DNA of 54,131 bases from a virus. Position 1 is the first letter of the stretch, and every line of letters starts with the position of its first letter. Under the pieces are notes generated by a model that ran no database searches, was not told the DNA's origin, and was given only the letters and a program-made list of their open reading frames with translations. The DNA is taken from positions 1-54,131 of IMG/VR virus record IMGVR_UViG_3300022929_000037; one strand, written 5' to 3'. Of the stretch, positions 48,296 through 54,131 are shown in pieces. The translations under genes and the position numbers were made by a program.

Positions 48296-51200
48296 AGAAT
48301 GTCCTCCAATATAACTGTTCCATCTTTCGTCTTTCCAAACGAAAACTTATATGCGTTTCCCTCTTTTAGTGTCATGTATGCTTTTGCAAACTGCGTAGGG
48401 AATACGGTAACTGGGTGCAACTCTCTGGCAGAATCTGCTAGAGTCATGTACGCCATTTTCTTTCCAGCTTTTGTTACCCTGGACTTGAATGATACTAAGA
48501 ACATTTCATCGTCTTTATAGGGAAGCTGCTTGTAGTTTAAGTATTTTACTAAGGCATTCTCAGCCTTTGGTATGTCATCGATAGGGACGTAGCTAACAAT
48601 TCTATTATCGCTTGCTAGCAACAGGTACGTCTTTCCTGGCTCAATCTCAGTCTGCTCGTCATCAAAGATGCCCACGCTACCTGTTTTATCTAGGACTTCT
48701 ACCCTAGACCATCCCTTGCCTCTCTTAATGCTCTTTACCATCCCCATAAGAACGTAGGCACCCTTTTCCTCAAACTCTTCTACATCATTGATAAATGCGT
48801 AAAAGTGCTGAGGAACAGAAATGTTAAATTCTGGCAAGTTAAGATACTCATAAAGGTGCTCACGAATCTCAGCCTCATTCCTGGGATTATCTGGGAAAGT
48901 AGCTGCACCAATCTTTCTCATTGCTTCTAGGGCACGACTGTTTACTCCGTTACCCTTTGCGTTGGTAAACTCTGATAGCTCAGCATAGGAGTTAAATGGA
49001 CGGGCTGCAAGATACTTTTCTGCAATGTTATCTGAAATGTACTTGATACCAGTAAGTCCAAAGCGAATTCCTTGGCCCTCAATCTTAAAGTCTAGGTCTG
49101 AGTCATTGATGTGTGGTAGCTTAATGCTAATCCCCATACGCTTTGCCTCAATGAGGTACTCTGTGCGAGCATCCTTGTCCTTCTCATTGTTTAGGATAGA
49201 ATACATAAACTCTAGTGGGTAGTATGTCTTTAACCACGCCGTCCAATACGAGAGCGTAGAGTATGCCACAGCGTGAGACTTATTGAACGAATACCCAGCA
49301 TGGGCTTCAAAATCAGACCATAGATCCCTTGCGACATTAGGAGCAAGATACTTTGTAGCACCTTCAACAAACTTTTCCCTAAACTGATCAAACTCTTTAG
49401 CATCTTTCTTCTTTCCAATAATCTTACGAACCTTATCTGCCTCAACCATAGACATTCCGCCTAGGTTAACACAGGCCTGCATAACTTGCTCCTGGTATAG
49501 GATACAGCCATAGGTTTCTGCAGTAAACTCTTTCATTACCGTGTGGTGGTATGCAATGTTTTGCTTACCATGCTTACGAAGGATGTAGTCCTTACCGATA
49601 GTATTCATTGCACCTGGGCGAACCAAGGCATTAGATGCTGCTAGCTCTGCAAAGTTGTTTACACCCATCTTTACTAGCAGGTTAGTATATGGTGTAGCTT
49701 CACACTGGAAAACACCCTTTGTAAAGCCGTCAGAGAGCATCTGATAGACTTTTGGGTCCTCTGTGTCTATAGATAGGAGGTCAATTTGCTTTTTATGCCT
49801 CTTCTCAATAATATCAAGGGTGTCCCTTAGCACTGACAGGGTCTTGAGACCTAGTGCATCAATCTTAATAAGACCAATACGCTCTGCCTCTTCCATGTCT
49901 ACCCCTACTACTGGTATTCTTTCCTTTGTGCCTGGAGCTGTACGAGTTTCCATGGGAGCATACCTAAAAATAGGATGCTTAGAGGTAACAACACCAGCAG
50001 CATGTATGCCAGTCCCACGAATACGCCCACGAAGTTGATCGCCATATTTTTCAATCTCTGGATACTTCTCTCTAAACCACGCTGCTTGCTTTGATGTACA
50101 GTAATCATCCCAAGTGTCCACCACCTTCATAACTTTATTAACGTCTGTTAGGGGAATGTGTAGCACACGTGCTATATCCCTAACAACACCCTTGTCTTTA
50201 AACTGCAAGAATGTAGCGATAGATGCCACATGCTTATATTGTCTAACAAGATAATCTTTAACCTCATCACGTCGTGAGTCCTGGATATCTGTATCAATAT
50301 CTGGGAAGTCATTACGATCTGGATTAATAAACCTAAAGAATAGCAACCCATGCTTAATTGGGTCAATGTCTGTAATCTCTAGTGCATAGCAAAGTAGTGA
50401 GCCTGCAGCAGAACCACGTCCTGGCCCAACCATGATGCCTTCCTTCTTTGCCCAGGAAATCATAGAGCGAACTACTAGGAAGTATGGGCCAAAGTTTTTA
50501 TCCTTAATAACCTGTAGCTCTTCATCTAGCCTAGCAACATAGTCATCTGAAAGGACTCCACGCTTTTCTAGGCCAGCCATTGCTAGCTCACGAAGCTCTG
50601 CATCTGGATTTTGATACTGCACTGGCAGCAGGTCTAGGTGGTCTTTAATGCCATAGTCTTTAATCTTTTCAGATATCTCTTCTGTTGCAGAATACATGTC
50701 TTCTCTGACAATACCCTGAGCTTCCATGGCACTACGCATCTCTTCGTCAGATAGTAGGTGGATGTCAAAGTTTGTAAATGAAATCTGTCTCTCACCATAT
50801 AGATAGTTAAGTCTATCCATAAGGTTGTCATGCTTTAATGACTTTTCGTATGTAGCACTCTTCTCAACCTTATTTGCATAAGAGTTTAGGATTAGTTTAA
50901 GTTCCTGGATTTCTTTCTGTCCAGTATGTGCGTGGTGGCAGTCTGGAGTAATTACTGGAGTAACCCCATACTTATCGGCTAGTTCTACTAGTTGCTTATT
51001 TACTTCTGGTGGGTTGTGTGGCATTACCTCAATGTAATAGTCCTCACCAAATACCCTTTTGTGCCACTCAATAATTCTTTTGGCTTCTGCCAATTCTTCG
51101 GCCTCAATAGCCTTTGCCAAGGCACCAGAGAGGCACCCAGAAAGGACGATTAGTCCCTCTGAGTACTTCTCTAGCACCTCGTAGTCGAAACGTGGCTTTT

Positions 51201-51558
51201 TGAAAAATCCTTCAGTCCACGCAATTTCGTTGAGCTTATTTAGATTTTCAAGTCCTACACGATTCTTAGCAAGAACAATGATGTGGTTATATACTAGGTC
51301 TAGAAGTCCGTCACGCACATCTGGTGCACGCTGGTCCTTACGATCATTAGTAATATACCCCTCAATACCAAGGATAGGCTTAATGCCTTTTTCCTTAGCA
51401 ATACGATAGAACTCTCTGTGTCCAGAAAGTGAACCGTGGTCTGTAATTGCTAGAGACTTCATGCCAATCTCTTGGGCACGAGTCAAATACTCTTCTGGTG
51501 TGGCTATGCCATCAAACAGAGAGTAATGTGTGTGAACGTGAAGTCCGTTGTAGCTCAA
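48292..51558 (-). CDS. dnaE: DNA polymerase III alpha subunit (DnaE type)
   Basis: About 1,088 aa from TTG 51558 (AGGGG upstream). N-terminal PHP domain: GLHVHTHYSLFDG and LAITDHGSLSG. Polymerase core: GPGRGSAAGSLLCYAL near 390, catalytic Asp pair in FPDIDTDIQDSRRDEV near 425, GCILYQEQVMQ near 705 and HAGYSFNKSHAVAYS near 785. C-terminal OB region. The phage therefore replicates with a bacterial-type replicase rather than PolA or PolB. The first gene of the recA/exonuclease run. Confidence 0.95.
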   Translation of the reverse strand: MSYNGLHVHTHYSLFDGIATPEEYLTRAQEIGMKSLAITDHGSLSGHREFYRIAKEKGIKPILGIEGYITNDRKDQRAPDVRDGLLDLVYNHIIVLAKNRVGLENLNKLNEIAWTEGFFKKPRFDYEVLEKYSEGLIVLSGCLSGALAKAIEAEELAEAKRIIEWHKRVFGEDYYIEVMPHNPPEVNKQLVELADKYGVTPVITPDCHHAHTGQKEIQELKLILNSYANKVEKSATYEKSLKHDNLMDRLNYLYGERQISFTNFDIHLLSDEEMRSAMEAQGIVREDMYSATEEISEKIKDYGIKDHLDLLPVQYQNPDAELRELAMAGLEKRGVLSDDYVARLDEELQVIKDKNFGPYFLVVRSMISWAKKEGIMVGPGRGSAAGSLLCYALEITDIDPIKHGLLFFRFINPDRNDFPDIDTDIQDSRRDEVKDYLVRQYKHVASIATFLQFKDKGVVRDIARVLHIPLTDVNKVMKVVDTWDDYCTSKQAAWFREKYPEIEKYGDQLRGRIRGTGIHAAGVVTSKHPIFRYAPMETRTAPGTKERIPVVGVDMEEAERIGLIKIDALGLKTLSVLRDTLDIIEKRHKKQIDLLSIDTEDPKVYQMLSDGFTKGVFQCEATPYTNLLVKMGVNNFAELAASNALVRPGAMNTIGKDYILRKHGKQNIAYHHTVMKEFTAETYGCILYQEQVMQACVNLGGMSMVEADKVRKIIGKKKDAKEFDQFREKFVEGATKYLAPNVARDLWSDFEAHAGYSFNKSHAVAYSTLSYWTAWLKTYYPLEFMYSILNNEKDKDARTEYLIEAKRMGISIKLPHINDSDLDFKIEGQGIRFGLTGIKYISDNIAEKYLAARPFNSYAELSEFTNAKGNGVNSRALEAMRKIGAATFPDNPRNEAEIREHLYEYLNLPEFNISVPQHFYAFINDVEEFEEKGAYVLMGMVKSIKRGKGWSRVEVLDKTGSVGIFDDEQTEIEPGKTYLLLASDNRIVSYVPIDDIPKAENALVKYLNYKQLPYKDDEMFLVSFKSRVTKAGKKMAYMTLADSARELHPVTVFPTQFAKAYMTLKEGNAYKFSFGKTKDGTVILEDIL

Positions 51559-51566
51559 CGCAACCC

Positions 51567-52220
51567 CTACCAATCAACGTTGGTAGCAGTTACAGACGGG
51601 GAATCAAACCCGAAGTAGAAAGACTCCTGCTCTGGATAAGGAATCTCACGGACAACCTTTTCTAGGTTGAAAAGCTCGAAGCTGCCCCAGTCAAATGGCT
51701 CAGAATCTGGCTTAGTAGGAATTAGAGTGTAATTGGTCTCAGTGCCCTGGCCATTACGCTTTAGCTTCCATGTTAGGTTTGAGATGCTACCAGTCTCTAG
51801 TGCATACTCACGAATAGTGTTGAATGCAGACTGCTTGCTTACACCCTGCGACCATACTGCCATGTATGGGTCCTCTAGGCCATCATCTACTAGCACGTTG
51901 CAGTAGAAGCGTAGCTTTGAACGCCATCCACTCTTAGGGTCCTTACGGGCCATCTCACAACCATAGCAGCGACCTTCAGAATCCATAGAGCATGCAGCTG
52001 AACGCCTGTAGTCCTTTGGATTGGTGTGCTGTGCAATAACGACAGATAGCCCACGAGCTTCTGCGTAGTGTGCCGACTCTGAGTCTAGTTCCTCAGCAAA
52101 TCGGATCTTAGAGGACTGACCATCTGCTAGCTTTACCCAGCGGACCTTCTGTCCTGTTCCTTCATACTTTGGCTTATCAAGTAGTGCATTGATATCTTTT
52201 AGCCCTTTAATTACACTCAT
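51567..52220 (-). CDS. Zinc-containing single-strand DNA-binding protein (gp32-like)
   Basis: 217 aa. OB-fold SSB of the phage type: KVRWVKLADGQSSKIRF at the N-terminus, a Cys/His metal site (SAACSMDSEGRCYGCEM near residue 80), RSKLRFYCNVLVDDG, and an acidic/aromatic end. AGGAG six bases before the ATG. Flanked by primase and polymerase, as expected. Confidence 0.8.
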   Translation of the reverse strand: MSVIKGLKDINALLDKPKYEGTGQKVRWVKLADGQSSKIRFAEELDSESAHYAEARGLSVVIAQHTNPKDYRRSAACSMDSEGRCYGCEMARKDPKSGWRSKLRFYCNVLVDDGLEDPYMAVWSQGVSKQSAFNTIREYALETGSISNLTWKLKRNGQGTETNYTLIPTKPDSEPFDWGSFELFNLEKVVREIPYPEQESFYFGFDSPSVTATNVDW

Positions 52221-52243
52221 TTTTTCTCCTATTTGTGTGTTGT

Positions 52244-53188
52244 TTAGTTTAGCATATTGGCTATTGACTTGTCAAATGATATTTCAAGATTTTTTATTTC
52301 TTCGTCTGACATGTCGCCTATGTCTTTGTATTCCTTATTAAGTTGTAATACAGTAACCTTAGACCCTATCTTTTCAACGATACGATCTTTCATGTTACCG
52401 CCAGCCTCATCATTATCAGCAACAACATAAATATTGTTGAAGTATTTTTGAAGCAAGTCTATTTGAAAATTAGAAACATTGGAACCTAGGGTTGCTACCG
52501 CTGGGATTCCACACTGGTCAAGTCTGATGGCATCGAATGATGACTCTACAACATATACCTTGTCTGCTGTCTTAACTCTATGTAGGTTAAACAAAGTTTT
52601 GCCCTTGGGTAGACCTGGCGTGTTCTTAAAGTCTTTGCCTTCTATAGAACGACCAACAAATCCTACGGGAATTCCTGTTGGTGAATGAACTGGAACAGTT
52701 ACCATATCCTGTTTCTCTGAAAATCCTAGCAAGAATTTTTTCATAGAGGATTCTGTGATCTCTCTGCCAGCAAAGTATCTAGTAGCCCTAGGAGACTCCA
52801 AGGCCTGACTGCTAAGTCTTTGAATTAGTATTTCGTCAAATGGGGTGTATTCTGGCTTAACAACTAGTTTCTTATTTATATCAGCTTCGATGCTGGTTTG
52901 CTGCTCTTTGCTCTTAATAAATCGTGCAGCCTCGAAATATGTTCTTCCAGTTGTATGCATAACAAGACTAATAAGATCAGCAATGTGGTGGCATGAGAAG
53001 CAGAAGAATGTGCCACTCTCTTTATCTACCTCACCAGCAGGAGTCCTGTGGTTTGGGTGAAAAGGGCAAAACAGTAGATAGTCTGTATCTACTTCGCCCT
53101 CAATCGTGAGGCCACTCCCTGCGAGTACTCTTTTGATTTGCTCGGCTGAGTATGAATTGCCTTTGAGCCGTCTAGTCCTATTATCCAT
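52244..53188 (-). CDS. DnaG-type primase (CHC2 zinc finger and TOPRIM), 314 aa
   Basis: Makes RNA primers. Zinc finger: CPFHPNH near residue 42 and FFCFSCH near 62 (CHC2). TOPRIM: VVESSFDAIRL near 220 and VVADNDEAGG near 258. No helicase part, so it works with DnaB next door. ATG 53188 lies within the preceding gene (100-nt overlap); no nearer start is visible. Confidence 0.85.
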   Translation of the reverse strand: MDNRTRRLKGNSYSAEQIKRVLAGSGLTIEGEVDTDYLLFCPFHPNHRTPAGEVDKESGTFFCFSCHHIADLISLVMHTTGRTYFEAARFIKSKEQQTSIEADINKKLVVKPEYTPFDEILIQRLSSQALESPRATRYFAGREITESSMKKFLLGFSEKQDMVTVPVHSPTGIPVGFVGRSIEGKDFKNTPGLPKGKTLFNLHRVKTADKVYVVESSFDAIRLDQCGIPAVATLGSNVSNFQIDLLQKYFNNIYVVADNDEAGGNMKDRIVEKIGSKVTVLQLNKEYKDIGDMSDEEIKNLEISFDKSIANMLN

Positions 53189-53433
53189 TCGCTTTTCCTT
53201 TTTCCTACGAACACTCCGTATACTGAGAGTTCGAATTCAAAATATTCTTTTTCTTGATTATACTGTATTGTAAAGTCTAAGTCAATATCTAGTCTTGGTA
53301 CATACCCACTCAGTCTCATCTCTACCCATAAAAGCCTGATGTATTCAGACTTGAGTCGGACAATCTGTGCATCGTCTAGTATGATTCCATCTAGTCCGAA
53401 CCTTTTTATAGGCTTATGATGTACTGTTTTCAT
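53089..53433 (-). CDS. Hypothetical protein between helicase and primase, 114 aa
   Basis: ATG 53433 is 6 nt after TATAAT (leaderless). Core: LRLSGYVPRLDIDLDFTIQYN-type block near residue 40 (M-R-L-S-G-Y-V-P-R-L-D-I-D), then FEFELSVYGVFVGKRKSEW. A similar small protein recurs beside replication genes in actinophages (from memory). Role unknown. The last 100 nt are shared with the primase gene. Confidence 0.6.
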   Translation of the reverse strand: MKTVHHKPIKRFGLDGIILDDAQIVRLKSEYIRLLWVEMRLSGYVPRLDIDLDFTIQYNQEKEYFEFELSVYGVFVGKRKSEWIIGLDGSKAIHTQPSKSKEYSQGVASRLRAK

Positions 53434-53439
53434 GCATCT

Positions 53440-53445
53440 ATTATA
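53440..53445 (-). promoter_or_regulatory. Leaderless -10 box before the 53089 gene
   Basis: Minus strand TATAAT, 6 nt before ATG 53433, right after the DnaB stop. Weak -35. Confidence 0.6.
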
Positions 53446-54131
53446 CTAGTTATCTTCAAAGTCTCGGTACTTATACCAACCTTTATCGAAATCTACCTGG
53501 ACCAAAAACTCGCCCATAAATCCGTTACGGTTCTTTCTAAATACACATTCAATGACATCTGAGTTGGGTCCACGTCCCAAAGCCATTACCCAGTCAGCAT
53601 CATATGCAATCTGACGAGACCATGCAGTCTGACCCAATGTTGGAACAGTGTCTAGCTTGGTAACGTCATCTGGTGTTGCCGATGAGATAGCAATAATTGG
53701 GACCTCTTCAGAAATAGCCATAAGCTTTAGCTCACGAGATAGGTTTTTCATACGCACCGTCTCATTGTCAGACTTCTGGTTTGGAGACATCAGCTGCAGG
53801 TAGTCAACAATTACGAAGTCTGGCTTGTACTGATCAATCTTTCCACGAAGGACAGAAGGAGTTACCTCGCCACCTGAGTCGTTAGAAATAATATGAAACT
53901 CTGGCTTGCCCTTTACCTTTTCTCCATGCCAACGCTTGAGGTCATCAATCTCTACCTGACCAGCAGATAGCTTTCTATGAGACCAAAGTCCATCTCCCAT
54001 AATAGTAAATACACGGTTACGAACTTCTGTTTCGCTCATCTCAAGACTGACAACCATTGGTGACTTGCCCTGCTTCCAAGCTTGCACTGCAAAGTATAGG
54101 GAGAGCCACGACTTTCCAATACCTGGATAGG
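53446..54131 (-). CDS. dnaB: DnaB-type replicative helicase (partial, right edge)
   Basis: The C-terminal 228 codons; the gene enters from the right edge with no start in view. RecA-type ATPase domain: Walker A PGIGKSW at the edge (about 54,100), VVSLEMSETEVRNR, Walker B VIVDYLQLMSP and the C-terminal QIAYDADWVMAL with a finger-like RKNRNG. It unwinds DNA at the phage fork and heads the replication gene run. Confidence 0.9.
   Translation of the reverse strand, partial: YPGIGKSWLSLYFAVQAWKQGKSPMVVSLEMSETEVRNRVFTIMGDGLWSHRKLSAGQVEIDDLKRWHGEKVKGKPEFHIISNDSGGEVTPSVLRGKIDQYKPDFVIVDYLQLMSPNQKSDNETVRMKNLSRELKLMAISEEVPIIAISSATPDDVTKLDTVPTLGQTAWSRQIAYDADWVMALGRGPNSDVIECVFRKNRNGFMGEFLVQVDFDKGWYKYRDFEDN

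Overview
The window looks like part of the genome of a large double-stranded DNA phage of an actinobacterium. Evidence for a phage: an adjacent TerS/TerL pair, a complete replication block (DnaB helicase, primase, zinc-containing SSB, DnaE polymerase, RecA-like protein, exonucleases, RuvC), an M23/LysM endolysin, small holin-like membrane proteins, a class Ib ribonucleotide reductase, ThyX, three tRNAs and very tight gene packing with 4-nt overlaps. Evidence for the host group: a WhiB protein, a DUF7455-type zinc protein, an FmdB zinc ribbon and several mini-protein families known from actinobacteria and their phages. G+C is about 40% by eye, which would suit a low-GC aquatic actinobacterium. 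That host guess is inference. No capsid, portal or tail-tube gene was recognised with confidence, so most of the virion module probably lies outside.

Layout. 1-5,660: a mosaic of very small genes on both strands, many of them zinc-ribbon mini-proteins, plus a pyrimidine-dimer glycosylase and an alpha/beta-hydrolase-like protein. 5,640-9,928 (minus): a sugar operon with a nucleotide-sugar dehydrogenase, an NAD-dependent epimerase, ThyX, a prolyl-4-hydroxylase-like 2OG-Fe(II) oxygenase and a GT60-type GlcNAc transferase. 9,932-16,840: two RsmI-like methylases, NrdH, a phage/prophage-type protein, a NodU/TobZ-type carbamoyltransferase, a PIG-L deacetylase, an HNH protein, another 2OG oxygenase and Hsp20. 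16,891-22,290: an O-fucosyltransferase-like enzyme, then WhiB, a thermonuclease, zinc proteins and the endolysin. 22,326-31,700: the main glyco/hydroxylation island, with 2OG oxygenase plus glycosyltransferase pairs, a second carbamoyltransferase, three tandem SGNH-like hydrolases and two DUF6065-like paralogues. 31,702-36,310: tRNA-Thr/Asp/Asn, a lipoprotein, a 2OG oxygenase, membrane proteins and a secreted coiled-coil protein. 36,370-54,131: nrdF-nrdE-nrdI, TerL, TerS, then recombination and replication genes, all on the minus strand, running off the right edge inside DnaB.

Two patterns stand out. First, prolyl-hydroxylase-like 2OG oxygenases sit next to GT60-like transferases three times. 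In eukaryotes (Skp1) a P4H and a GT60 enzyme act in sequence to hydroxylate and then GlcNAc-modify a proline. With the sugar-nucleotide enzymes, deacetylase, carbamoyltransferases and SGNH hydrolases, this suggests a phage-encoded hydroxylation-glycosylation system acting on virion or host proteins. Second, many genes start with ATG (once GTG) only 5-8 nt, mostly 6-7 nt, after a perfect or near-perfect TATAAT box, several with TTGACA 17 bp further upstream. These should be leaderless transcripts, and they also identify real starts and several genes shorter than 60 codons.
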